A stretch of DNA of 64,000 nucleotides from Vibrio artabrorum. Lineage in GTDB: Bacteria; Pseudomonadota; Gammaproteobacteria; Enterobacterales; Vibrionaceae. The notes beneath the pieces are model-generated. The model ran no database searches. It was not told the origin of the DNA and saw only the letters and a list, made by a program, of their open reading frames with translations. The position numbers and the translations under genes were made by a program. The DNA lies in assembly GCF_024347295.1 (NCBI RefSeq), contig NZ_AP025458.1:1860001-1924000 (forward strand). The letters run 5' to 3'. Below, piece after piece: positions 41,351 through 50,310 of this stretch; the first letter of the stretch is position 1; every line of letters begins with the position of its first letter.

Positions 41351-43441
41351 ATGAACCACTACGCTCAATCGCAACGCGTCGCTCAGCAAACCCAAGCTCC
41401 CGTTGCTAAGAAAGTCCCTCACGCAATGACGATTCATGGTGACACCCGAATCGATGATTACTACTGGATGCGCGATGACCAACGCCAAGATCCAGCGATC
41501 TTACAACACCTTGAACAAGAAAATCAGTACGCAGAAACCGTGCTAAAGCACACAGAAGCGTTGCAAGAACAGTTATTCGAAGAGATCAAAGGGCGAATCG
41601 CGAAAGATGACAATTCAGTACCCGTTCGTAAAGGTAACTACTACCATTCGAATAACGTCACAGGTGACAACGAATATCCCATTCACTTACGTGCAAAAGA
41701 CTTTACAGGCACAGACAAGCAGATCATCTTGGATGTTAACGCGCTAGCAAAAGAACATGAATTTTTCAGTATTAGTGGCTTAGCGATCAGTCCAAACGAA
41801 AACTTGTTGGCTTATGGCGAAGATACGCTGAGCCGCCGTGTATACACCATCAAGATCAAAGACCTCACGACGGGGGAATACCTAAAAGATGAAATTGAAG
41901 GCGCTTCGAGTGCCATCGCGTGGCAAAACGACAATCAAGCCTTCTACTACATCAAAAAAGATCGACAAACATTACTGGGTTATCAAGTTTACCGCCACAT
42001 TTTAGGCACAGATCAGGCAAGCGATGAATTAATTTACGAAGAAACCGACAGCGCTTACTACACCTCTTTGAGTAAGAGCAAAGATGGTGAGCTGGTCTAC
42101 ATTTGGCACTCGAGCACAGAAACCAGCGGTGTTTCAATCATCGACGCCAATAACCCAAAGGCGACTGCTGAGGCTTTCTACCCAAAAGAGACTGGCATAG
42201 AGTACGGCATCGCTAAGCTAGGTGATTGGTATTACATCTACACCAACTACCAAGCGGTCAACTTCCGTTTAATGAAAGTCACCACCGAAGAGATGCACGA
42301 TCGCTCAAAATGGGTCGATGTCATCCCTGCGGACGATAATACTCAGCTTGTTGATTTCGAATTGTTTGCTGATCACCTTGTTTACGAGCAACGCGCGGAT
42401 GGTTTGTCTACAGTGAAAGTTCGCCAACTCTCAACAGGCCACGAGTTCCCACTTGAATTTAACGACAGCGCTTTTGCCGCTTACCTAACGGGTAACTATG
42501 AATTAGATAACTCAAAAGTTCGTATCTATTACAGCAGCTTAACCACGCCAGGTACTTACTATGATTTTGACCTAAGTACCGGTAAATCTGAACTCATGAA
42601 GCAAACACCCGTATTAGGTGATTTCAAAGCGGATAACTACCAATCAGAGCGAATCATGGTTACGGCTCGCGATGGTCAGCAAGTTCCTGTGTCTTTAGTT
42701 TATCGCAAAAGTTTATTCAAGAAAGACGGCACTAACCCAATCTACCAATACGGCTACGGCTCTTACGGTTCCACCATTGAACCGACGTTTAGCTCAACTC
42801 GCCTTAGCCTACTGGATAGAGGTTTCGTTTATGCAATCGCACATATCCGCGGTTCAGAAATGCTTGGTCGCCCTTGGTATGAGGATGGTAAGAAACTGAC
42901 TAAACAAAACACATTTAATGACTTTGTCGACGTCACTAAAGGTCTGGTTGAAGAAGGTTACGGCGCAAAAGATAAAGTGTTCGCCGTGGGTGGCTCTGCT
43001 GGCGGTCTATTGATGGGTGCAATCATCAACCAAGCACCAGAACAGTACCGTGGTATTGGTGCACATGTTCCGTTTGTCGACGTGGTAACCACCATGCTTG
43101 ATGAATCGATTCCTCTCACTACCAACGAGTATGACGAATGGGGCAACCCAAACGATAAAGCCTACTACGATTACATGCTGGGCTACTCACCATACGACAA
43201 CATTAAGTTACAAAACTACCCGAACATGTTGGTAACAACAGGTCTCCATGACTCACAAGTACAATACTTTGAGCCAATGAAATGGGTGGCGAAGTTGCGT
43301 GAGATGAAAACAGACAACAACGTGTTGCTGTTCAAAACCGATATGGAAGCCGGTCACGGTGGCGCTTCTGGCCGATTCAAGCGATTGAAAGAAGATGCAC
43401 TTGAATACGCGTTCTTTTTAGATTTACTAAAGACTCAATAG
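41351..43441 (+). CDS. ptrB: Oligopeptidase B (S9A serine peptidase)
   Basis: Cleaves peptides after Arg or Lys. ATG 41351 gives 696 residues (MNHYAQSQRVAQQTQAPVAK). The N-terminal beta-propeller begins after DTRIDDYYWMRDD near residue 35. The C-terminal alpha/beta hydrolase domain has GYGSYG near 470, the nucleophile GGSAGGLLMG near 550, the acid Asp in TGLHDSQVQYFEPMKW and the catalytic His in EAGHGGASGRF. No signal peptide, so cytoplasmic. The in-frame region 41243-41350 lacks domain similarity and is not taken as coding. Confidence 0.95.
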   Translation: MNHYAQSQRVAQQTQAPVAKKVPHAMTIHGDTRIDDYYWMRDDQRQDPAILQHLEQENQYAETVLKHTEALQEQLFEEIKGRIAKDDNSVPVRKGNYYHSNNVTGDNEYPIHLRAKDFTGTDKQIILDVNALAKEHEFFSISGLAISPNENLLAYGEDTLSRRVYTIKIKDLTTGEYLKDEIEGASSAIAWQNDNQAFYYIKKDRQTLLGYQVYRHILGTDQASDELIYEETDSAYYTSLSKSKDGELVYIWHSSTETSGVSIIDANNPKATAEAFYPKETGIEYGIAKLGDWYYIYTNYQAVNFRLMKVTTEEMHDRSKWVDVIPADDNTQLVDFELFADHLVYEQRADGLSTVKVRQLSTGHEFPLEFNDSAFAAYLTGNYELDNSKVRIYYSSLTTPGTYYDFDLSTGKSELMKQTPVLGDFKADNYQSERIMVTARDGQQVPVSLVYRKSLFKKDGTNPIYQYGYGSYGSTIEPTFSSTRLSLLDRGFVYAIAHIRGSEMLGRPWYEDGKKLTKQNTFNDFVDVTKGLVEEGYGAKDKVFAVGGSAGGLLMGAIINQAPEQYRGIGAHVPFVDVVTTMLDESIPLTTNEYDEWGNPNDKAYYDYMLGYSPYDNIKLQNYPNMLVTTGLHDSQVQYFEPMKWVAKLREMKTDNNVLLFKTDMEAGHGGASGRFKRLKEDALEYAFFLDLLKTQ

Positions 43442-43600
43442 ATTCTGCGTAACTGTAACATTTAATGCCGCCATTTTGTCTCGACAAAGTGGCGACAGAT
43501 ATTATTAAGCATGGTTAAATACGATGAACCATGAAATCCACCCAATCAAAAACCTTTAAAGACAAGCAGTGACAAAGGTTTACGAGAGGTATAAAAACAA

Positions 43601-44407
43601 ATGAAAGTAATTAGCTTCAACATCAACGGCCTTAGAGCTCGCCTTCATCAGCTGCAAGCGGTTATCGACAAACACCAACCCGACGTAATTGGTCTGCAAG
43701 AGATAAAAGTGCACGATGAAGCCTTCCCCATTGCTGATGTTGAAGCAATGGGCTACAAGGTTTACTTCCACGGCCAAAAAGCTCACTACGGTGTGGCAAT
43801 GTTGTGTAAGCAAGCGCCGATCTCTGTGCAGAAGGGTTTCCCAACAGATAATGAAGACCATCAAAAGCGCATGATCATAGCGACGTTTGAAGATGAAAAT
43901 GGTGAAAAGGTTACCGTGCTCAATGGCTACTTCCCTCAAGGGGATAACATCAAGCATGAAACAAAGTACCCGTACAAACGCCAGTTCTACAAAGACTTAA
44001 TGACTTACCTAAACGACTATCACAACAAAGATGAGCAAGTGATTGTGATGGGCGACATTAATATCAGCCCTATCGACGCAGATATCGGTATCGGTGAACC
44101 TAACGCAAAGCGCTGGTTGAAAACGGGTAAGTGTTCATTCCAACCCGAAGAGCGTGAGTGGCTAAAAACATTGATGGATTGGGGCTTCGTAGACAGCTTC
44201 CGTTTGCTGCACCCTGAAGTGAACGATCAATACTCGTGGTTTGATTACCGATCAAAAGGTTTCGTGGACAACCGGGGCCTGCGTATTGATGTTGTCCTAG
44301 CAACTCAGAAACTTGCTGATAAGTGTACTGAAGCGGGCATCGATTACGAGCTACGCGGCATTGAAAAACCGTCAGATCACGCTCCGATCTGGTCGACGTT
44401 TAAGTAA
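43601..44407 (+). CDS. xthA: Exodeoxyribonuclease III (XthA)
   Basis: XthA is the main abasic-site endonuclease and 3'-5' exonuclease in base excision repair. The 268-residue endonuclease/exonuclease/phosphatase-fold protein has the metal-binding Glu in [14 protein letters not shown] near residue 34, the catalytic [15 protein letters not shown] near 149, and the terminal His in [12 protein letters not shown]. Length and motifs match E. coli XthA exactly. A GAGAGG precedes the ATG. It is convergent with the ABC transporter operon. Confidence 0.97.
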   Translation: MKVISFNINGLRARLHQLQAVIDKHQPDVIGLQEIKVHDEAFPIADVEAMGYKVYFHGQKAHYGVAMLCKQAPISVQKGFPTDNEDHQKRMIIATFEDENGEKVTVLNGYFPQGDNIKHETKYPYKRQFYKDLMTYLNDYHNKDEQVIVMGDINISPIDADIGIGEPNAKRWLKTGKCSFQPEEREWLKTLMDWGFVDSFRLLHPEVNDQYSWFDYRSKGFVDNRGLRIDVVLATQKLADKCTEAGIDYELRGIEKPSDHAPIWSTFK

Positions 44408-44430
44408 CGAGTTAAACGGCTTCTTTTAAT

Positions 44431-44459
44431 AAAAACGGCGCTCAATGAGCGCCGTTTTT
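44431..44459. terminator. Bidirectional rho-independent terminator after xthA
   Basis: AAAAACGGCGCTC (44431-44443) / GAGCGCCGTTTTT (44447-44459), perfect. Confidence 0.92.
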
Positions 44460-44486
44460 ATTAACGAAGATTTGTCCAGATTGCGA

Positions 44487-45164
44487 TTAGCTAAGGGGTC
44501 TTAGGTAAGCAAGGAAACGCTTCTCTGCGAATTTGAAAATCGCGATGATGATAAACGTCAACGCCATGTAGAACAGACCCGCCGTCAGGAAAGACTCGAA
44601 TGGGGCATAGTAACGTGAGTTCACCAAACGAGCAGCTCCGGTTAGATCCATAATGGTTACGATACCTGCTACCGCAGAGCCGTGAAGCATGAAGATAACT
44701 TCGTTACTGTAAGCCGGTAATGCGCGACGTAGAGCACTTGGCAGAATGATGCGGCGGTAAGTCTTTGGTGTGCTCATACCGTACGCTTTTGCGGCTTCAA
44801 CTTCACCTTTAGGTAAGCCGTTAATGGCACCGCGAATGATCTCTGCTGTATATGCTGATGTGTTAAGAATGAATGCCACCAGAGCACAGAACCATGCGTT
44901 TTCCCATAGTGTGTCTTTTACTGGGAAAAACTGGTCCATGCCGTAGTAAATCAAGTACAACTGTACCAACAAGGGTGTACCACGGAAGAAGTAGATGAAC
45001 GACCAAGCCGGGACGTGAATCAAGATATTAGGACTGTTGCGAGCAATCGCGAGTGGTATCGCAACACATAAGCCAATGATCAAAGCGACGCAAACCATCC
45101 ACGCCGTTGTCCATAGACCACTAAGGTAAATCGGCAGGCTTTCAATAATCAATGAAAAGTCCAT
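44487..45164 (-). CDS. Amino-acid ABC transporter permease, HisM/ArtM-like
   Basis: Inner-membrane permease of a polar amino-acid importer. The 225-residue protein has about five helices and the EAA loop EVEAAKAYGMSTPKTYRRIILPSALRRALPAYSNE near residue 110, where it contacts the ATPase. TPLLVQLYLIYYGMDQFF and NTSAYTAEIIRGAI are HisM/GlnP family segments, and ALPAYSNEVIFMLHGSA is closest to HisM. It ends the operon ATPase-binding protein-HisQ-HisM. Substrate is most likely Arg, Lys, Orn or His, by analogy. Confidence 0.88.
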   Translation of the reverse strand: MDFSLIIESLPIYLSGLWTTAWMVCVALIIGLCVAIPLAIARNSPNILIHVPAWSFIYFFRGTPLLVQLYLIYYGMDQFFPVKDTLWENAWFCALVAFILNTSAYTAEIIRGAINGLPKGEVEAAKAYGMSTPKTYRRIILPSALRRALPAYSNEVIFMLHGSAVAGIVTIMDLTGAARLVNSRYYAPFESFLTAGLFYMALTFIIIAIFKFAEKRFLAYLRPLS

Positions 45165-45166
45165 AA

Positions 45167-45907
45167 CTACCTCGTGTGGATACTGAATTTACGTTCAACC
45201 AACTTAAGCAAGCCTGTCGAAACACTGGTAAAGAATAGGAAGATAAGTGCCACTGTCATATAAAATGTGAACGGCATTTTAGTCGAACCCGCCGCCAATG
45301 TACTGACACGCACCATGTCTTCTAAGCCGATAATAGAAACCAACGCCGTGGTTTTCAGTAAAACTAACCAGTTGTTACCAAAACCAGGTAAGGCGTGACG
45401 GATCATTTGCGGTAATAAAATACGACGAAATGCTAAAACAGGCCCCATACCATAGGCCTTTGCCGCTTCCATTTCACCGCTATCAACCGCCATGATCGCA
45501 CCACGGAAAGTTTCAGCCATATAAGCACCAAAGATGAAGCCGATGGTTAACACACCTGCAATAAATGGGCTGACATCAATATAATCAGGTAAGTAAGCGG
45601 TCCATTCATGGTTAGGATCACTTGAAGTGAACCACTCATTGAGCCACTCATTGATGGAATACAAACTGTTGTTTAAAAGGATTTGTCCACCAAAGAAAAT
45701 TAACATCATCAAGACGAGATCTGGGATACCTCGAATGACGGTTGTGTAGAGAGTTGCAATAGCACGAGCCCAGCGATAAGGCGCGAGTTTTGCTAAGGCA
45801 CCTAGCATACCTAGAACCATTGCTAAAATGAGCGACAGCAAGGCAACTTCGATTGTAAGTGCCGCCCCTTTCAGGATCGACGCTTCATATCCTAGTAAAT
45901 CAAACAT
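45167..45907 (-). CDS. Amino-acid ABC transporter permease, HisQ-like
   Basis: Second permease subunit. ATG 45907 (MFDLLGYEASILKGAALTIE) is chosen, with GGA upstream; a TTG at 45919 would add four residues. The 246-residue protein has the EAA loop EMEAAKAYGMGPVLAFRRILLPQMIRHALPGFGNN and TTVIRGIPDLVLMMLIFFGGQ, very close to E. coli HisQ. A 30-residue insertion (YSINEWLNEWFTSSDPNHEW) between helices is longer than in E. coli. Two bases separate it from the HisM-like gene, so the two are coupled and form a heterodimer. Confidence 0.9.
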   Translation of the reverse strand: MFDLLGYEASILKGAALTIEVALLSLILAMVLGMLGALAKLAPYRWARAIATLYTTVIRGIPDLVLMMLIFFGGQILLNNSLYSINEWLNEWFTSSDPNHEWTAYLPDYIDVSPFIAGVLTIGFIFGAYMAETFRGAIMAVDSGEMEAAKAYGMGPVLAFRRILLPQMIRHALPGFGNNWLVLLKTTALVSIIGLEDMVRVSTLAAGSTKMPFTFYMTVALIFLFFTSVSTGLLKLVERKFSIHTR

Positions 45908-45986
45908 AATGAATTCCAACAGAACTGCGAAAAAGTTGGTAAGACAGGGAGAGGAGAGCCCCTCCCTTAACGAGTCGCACTAGAGA

Positions 45987-46757
45987 TTACTCACCGTATA
46001 CATCGTAGTTGAAGTACTTAGCCGCGATATCTTGGTAGATGCCTTTTTCACGTAGTGAAAGAATTGCAGCGTCTAATTGCTTGGTCAGATCTTTGTCTTG
46101 CTTACGTAGAGCAATACCAAAACCGTCACCGAACCACTTAGGATCAGTGAGTGATGGACCAACAAACTCGTAGTCTTCACCGCCGGCTTTGTTTAGTACG
46201 CCTTCTTCTAGAGCAGATGCATCGCCGAGTACAGCAGCAACACGACCGTTAGCGAGATCCAGATAAGCTTCGTCGAAAGAGCCGTAACGAACGATCTCTA
46301 CGGTATCACCGTAGTTGTCTGTTAGGTACTTATCGTGAGTTGTAGCACGTTGAACGGCAATTTTTTGACCACTTAGATCATCAAAATTAAGACCAGCGCC
46401 TTTTTTTGCGATGAACTTGTTTGGGATAAGTGCGTATTTCCCCGTAAAGTCGATTTTTTTCTTACGTTCTTCCGTGATAGACATTGCCGCGATGATCGCA
46501 TCATATTTACGAGCAAGTAGAGAAGGAATGATACCATCCCAATCTTGCGCAACGATCTTACACTTGACCTGCATTTCAGTACAAAGTGCGTTAGCCATAT
46601 CAACATCGAAACCTTTCAGTGAACCGTCGGCTTCTGTCCAGCTAAATGGAGGATAAGCACCTTCAATACCGAAACGCACTGTTTTCCATTCCTTTGCTTG
46701 AGCTACGCCCATTGCTGCAGTTGCAGCAAGTGCCGCGACTAATAACCACTTTTTCAT
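45987..46757 (-). CDS. Periplasmic amino-acid-binding protein (HisJ/ArgT-like)
   Basis: A 256-residue substrate-binding protein with a signal peptide MKKWLLVAALAATAAMGVAQA cleaved before KEWK. The family core VRFGIEGAYPPFSWTEADGSLKGFDVDMANALC is near residue 27; the ligand-contact regions are AAMSITEERKKKIDFTGKY and AVQRATTHDKYL. One disulphide is likely between the cysteines in ALCTEMQVKC, as in LAO/HisJ proteins. AGGAG precedes the ATG. Specificity for basic amino acids is inferred from this family. Confidence 0.9.
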   Translation of the reverse strand: MKKWLLVAALAATAAMGVAQAKEWKTVRFGIEGAYPPFSWTEADGSLKGFDVDMANALCTEMQVKCKIVAQDWDGIIPSLLARKYDAIIAAMSITEERKKKIDFTGKYALIPNKFIAKKGAGLNFDDLSGQKIAVQRATTHDKYLTDNYGDTVEIVRYGSFDEAYLDLANGRVAAVLGDASALEEGVLNKAGGEDYEFVGPSLTDPKWFGDGFGIALRKQDKDLTKQLDAAILSLREKGIYQDIAAKYFNYDVYGE

Positions 46758-46914
46758 ATCCCTACTCCTGTGATTTAGATTTTTATATTTTGCTATTGTG
46801 TTTGTTGTGACTAATTACATATTGGTTGTTTTTCATTGTTCACTGGCGCCATTTACCCTAGCAGCAGTATTTCAATTCTGTTTCGCCTTAAAAAGGTGTC
46901 CTTAAAGAGTGCGA

Positions 46915-47685
46915 TTAATAGATCGATGAGATAAATTGTTGTAATCGTTCAGATTCAGGTTGTGTAAACAGTTTTGCTGGATCGCCCTGCTCTTCGACTA
47001 GACCTTGATGTAAAAACATCACATGATTTGATACATCACGAGCGAATGCCATTTCATGCGTGACCACCAGCATGGTTCTTCCTTCTTCCGCTAAGTCACG
47101 CATAACGCCAAGTACTTCCCCGACTAACTCTGGATCGAGTGCCGATGTGGGTTCATCAAACAACATCACTTCCGGGTCGACAGCTAAAGCACGAGCGATA
47201 GCAGCACGTTGTTGTTGCCCACCAGACAGATGTCCTGGGTAGTAATCTTTACGCTCATACAGGCCGACTTTCTTCAGGAGTAATTCTGCATTTTCAATCG
47301 CCTGTGCTTTAGGTACACCCAAAACATGAACAGGTGCTTCAATAACATTTTCGAGAACGGTGAGGTGAGACCATAGATTGAAACCCTGAAAAACCATCGC
47401 TAGACGAGAACGGATACGCTGTACTTGTTTTTCATTGGCAGGAACAGAAACACCTTGGCGGTTATTTTTCATTTGAATCAATTCGCCATTCACCCAAATT
47501 TCGCCAGCAGTAGGAGTCTCTAAAAGGTTGATACATCTAAGGAAAGTGCTTTTACCTGACCCCGAGGATCCGATAATCGATACTACATCGCCTTTATGCG
47601 CAGAAAGTGAAATTCCCTTTAAAACTTCATTTTGACCAAACGTTTTGTGTAAGTCCTTTATGTCCAGCGCCGGTACATCTGTCAT
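46915..47685 (-). CDS. Amino-acid ABC transporter ATPase, HisP-like
   Basis: The 256-residue ATPase has Walker A IIGSSGSGKSTFLRCINLLE near residue 36, the signature LSGGQQQRAAIARAL near 155, Walker B VMLFDEPTSALDPE near 175 and the switch His in VTHEMAFARDV. The SHLTVLENVIEAPVHVLG segment and the ALDPELVGEVL stretch are HisP-type. It is first in the four-gene operon; 157 bp separate it from the binding-protein gene, unusual in that the ATPase comes first. GGGAGAG precedes the ATG. Confidence 0.92.
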   Translation of the reverse strand: MTDVPALDIKDLHKTFGQNEVLKGISLSAHKGDVVSIIGSSGSGKSTFLRCINLLETPTAGEIWVNGELIQMKNNRQGVSVPANEKQVQRIRSRLAMVFQGFNLWSHLTVLENVIEAPVHVLGVPKAQAIENAELLLKKVGLYERKDYYPGHLSGGQQQRAAIARALAVDPEVMLFDEPTSALDPELVGEVLGVMRDLAEEGRTMLVVTHEMAFARDVSNHVMFLHQGLVEEQGDPAKLFTQPESERLQQFISSIY

Positions 47686-48452
47686 GCGCTTTCTCTCCCA
47701 AGTCTGTGAAAATGCAAGGTACTCCGACCTTTTTCATGCAATACAAACTAGCACCACACCAACCAACATGCAACAAATTATTAACCTACCCAAACAGGAA
47801 TAAGTAACACTTATCTTCGGTTTATTATGCGAAATATAGTATTTAAACCTCAACTTCGTGCATAATTTTCATTCTCAGGTCATAATTTTGACCATTACAT
47901 TGTTTAAATAAAGTTAATTAAAATGAAATATTGGTCACTTGACACCTGATTAACAACACAAATTTGCTGAACAAATAAAGGACACGATCAAAGAATATGG
48001 CGTTCAAAAAACCACCCATACACGCAATTATTTTCCGTTTTTATCATGTAAGTGTTGTCTAAATTAAGGACGCAAGCGAGCAATCATCAAATCGCTCACT
48101 AAGATTGAGAAATTCACGCATAAATGGACGGTCAAAACTTAAATAACGTCAATTTGTGAAAACAAATTACACCTTTCATCAATAATACGTTAATGAATCG
48201 CTGCGTTTTGTAGCTTTCTTTCACATAAACTCATAAAATGATCAAGATCAATCACCCTAAAGGGTAAGCTTGTTACACTCCTGAACACAAAATAAGGCAT
48301 AAAAATGCCAAATATTTCTTGTAGCTTTCTCGCATAAAGCACGCCAAATACGTGTAACATAATGTGGGTAAGTTATAACGAAGAAATAACGCAATTACGC
48401 GAACTTATAGAATTCAATTTTAGAATTACTAACATAAAAATATGAGGAATCT
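47686..48452. other. AT-rich intergenic region upstream of the ABC operon and the DUF3360 gene
   Basis: 767 bp, divergent. It has a perfect palindrome GGTCA-N6-TGACC (47878-47893), a further GGTCA...TGACA (47933-47944), and CATAATTTT repeated at 47861 and 47881 (20-bp spacing). An FNR-like box is nearer the DUF3360 gene (listed separately). No gene is supported. Confidence 0.45.
48238..48251 (+). promoter_or_regulatory. FNR-like box upstream of the DUF3360-pflB region
   Basis: ATGAT-CAAG-ATCAA matches nine of ten defined positions of the FNR consensus TTGAT-N4-ATCAA. It lies about 200 bp before the DUF3360 start codon, so anaerobic activation is plausible. Confidence 0.55.
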
Positions 48453-49994
48453 ATGTCAGACGTTGTCAATAATGCGAACTCTGAAGTAGAAGAGAAAAGC
48501 TATAAAGAGCTACACCGCCCTGCTTCCGAATTTGAGAGCCGCTCAGATTATCTAGATCATGAGCTTCAAATTATGAAGCCACGCCGGTTTGGCCTAAATC
48601 TTCCAGGTCGAGATTTCCGATTCGAACTTGAAGATCTCGTTCCTGCTCTTGCTGGTACCATTGGTATTATCGCGATGTACTCTGCGGTAATGATGTCTTG
48701 GGCTGAAGGTCTGACTGCGGCATGGGACCACGTGCACTTGGGCAAAGATTTTGCTATCGAAGTTGCGCGTGTAGAAATGCTTATCCCTGCACTGCTTTTC
48801 TGTGTACTTGCTTCTGGTTTTATTAACCCTAAAGCCAACCTGGCCGGTAACCACGGTCCAATGATCCCTCTTATTGGTACCATCGCTCTTGCTGGTGCTC
48901 ACCCTCTTGCGTTGGCCATTCTAATCGGTGTATTCGGTCTTCTGCTGAGTTTCCTAAAAGGTGGTTCCAAATTGGTGAACCTCACCTCGGAAGGTACAGC
49001 CGGGGGCTTGCTTATCTTCTTGGGTTTGACTGGTACCATGAGTCAGATTACTTCTATTCAAGAATGGGCAGTGGGTCTGCAATCTTCTTCGGTTGAAGCG
49101 GGCAGCATGGGTTATGTTGGTCTGATCGTACTGGCAGTCACTATCGCACTATATGCATTCCTTGCAAAAGTGAACAAGCGTTGGCTTGCTATTCCAGTAT
49201 GTGCATTCACAGGTCTTGTCATCGCATTAGTACTAGGTGCCGGTTTCGATATTAAATTCGTCACTGAACCCGGTCTTCCTAACCTAAACCCAGTTTACTG
49301 GTGGGGTTCGACTTCTGAAGGTTGGATGCTAGGTCTTCCTAACATGGAACACTTCATCGCATCTCTACCATTTGCAATCCTTGCAGTAGCAATGTGGTCT
49401 CCTGACTTCCTAGGTCACCGTATCTTCCAAGAATTGAACTATCCTAAAAAGACTGAAAAAGTACTGATGGATGTAGATGACACAATGACGATGTGTTCTA
49501 TCCGTCAGATGGTAGGTACAGCCGTGGGTGGTGGTAACATCACTTCATCTTGGGGTACTTACATGATTCCAGCAGCGATCGCAAAACGCCCTATCCCTGG
49601 CGGTGCTATCCTTCTAGGCCTTCTAGTGATGATCATCGCAATCCTTGGTTTCCCAATGGACATCGCGGTATGGCCACCAGTAATGCGTGTTGCTCTTCTT
49701 GTTGGTGTATCTCTACCTCTACTTGAAGCGGGTATGCAGATGGTTAAAGATTCGAAAGATTCTCAAGCGGCTGGTATCTGTATCTTCGGTTCAGCGGTTG
49801 TTAACCCTGTACTCGCATGGGCGATAACTATGCTACTTGACAACAATGGTCTGATTGGTGATAAAGAGCGTGCTAAGCGTCTATCATTTGTAGACAAGAT
49901 TGTTATCCCAGTGGGTGTTTTAATTATCTGTCTAGTCGCAATGCTTGCTGTTGGTATGTTAGAAAGCCAATATGGTCTGAAAGCTTGGCTATAA
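48453..49994 (+). CDS. DUF3360 family multi-spanning membrane protein, candidate formate/anion transporter next to pflB
   Basis: A 513-residue integral membrane protein. Residues 1-60 are a charged cytoplasmic tail (VEEKSYKELHRPASEFESRSDY). About 11-12 helices follow, with LVPALAGTIGIIAMYSAVMM near 65, GNHGPMIPLIGTIALAGAHPLAL near 131, GGLLIFLGLTGTMSQIT near 182, SWGTYMIPAAIAKRPIPGGAI near 367 and a last helix IPVGVLIICLVAMLAVGML. Paired small-residue helices with conserved GNHGP resemble the SulP/UraA-type (7+7) fold, but this is a visual judgement. No function is established. It occupies the position that focA has in enterobacteria, immediately before pflB. Confidence 0.82.
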   Translation: MSDVVNNANSEVEEKSYKELHRPASEFESRSDYLDHELQIMKPRRFGLNLPGRDFRFELEDLVPALAGTIGIIAMYSAVMMSWAEGLTAAWDHVHLGKDFAIEVARVEMLIPALLFCVLASGFINPKANLAGNHGPMIPLIGTIALAGAHPLALAILIGVFGLLLSFLKGGSKLVNLTSEGTAGGLLIFLGLTGTMSQITSIQEWAVGLQSSSVEAGSMGYVGLIVLAVTIALYAFLAKVNKRWLAIPVCAFTGLVIALVLGAGFDIKFVTEPGLPNLNPVYWWGSTSEGWMLGLPNMEHFIASLPFAILAVAMWSPDFLGHRIFQELNYPKKTEKVLMDVDDTMTMCSIRQMVGTAVGGGNITSSWGTYMIPAAIAKRPIPGGAILLGLLVMIIAILGFPMDIAVWPPVMRVALLVGVSLPLLEAGMQMVKDSKDSQAAGICIFGSAVVNPVLAWAITMLLDNNGLIGDKERAKRLSFVDKIVIPVGVLIICLVAMLAVGMLESQYGLKAWL

Positions 49995-50310
49995 GTGTCC
50001 TCACTATACAAAAGTAGTGTTGAAACTAAAAAAAAGTTTGGGTGGCAACCTTTGTCACTCAAATTTTTTCAATTTTATTCAACTTTTTTTGTATTTATTG
50101 ATTTAGTTTAAGGTTTGCAGAAATTTTTTAGCGTAGTCTTGAATTCATAGAGTAAAGACCACATATAAAAAGTAGTGACAATATATATAACCATATGATG
50201 CGATTATGCTCATATATATTGTTATTAATAAGAGTGTACTACCCTTACGAGGGGCGCTGGTACAACAGTGTTAATGTACGTGTTTTTTCTACTAAAAAGG
50301 TAGGTATGTC
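49995..50310. other. Intergenic region between the DUF3360 gene and pflB
   Basis: 316 bp. A terminator-like stem TTTGGGTG (50037-50044) / CACTCAAA (50056-50063) with A and T flanks is followed by AT-rich DNA. A weak FNR-like site TTGAT-N4-TTTAA (eight of ten) is at 50098-50111. pflB thus probably has its own promoter. Confidence 0.5.
50027..50069 (+). terminator. Probable rho-independent terminator after the DUF3360 gene
   Basis: TTTGGGTG (50037-50044) pairs with CACTCAAA (50056-50063), including one G-T pair, extended by A6/T6 flanks. Confidence 0.7.

Noticed and set aside
47852..47897. Tandem ArgR (ARG) boxes upstream of the basic amino-acid ABC transporter
   Set aside because: CATAATTTT repeats at 20-bp spacing suggested ArgR, but aligned to TGAAT-N4-ATTCA the half-sites match at only about half the positions.
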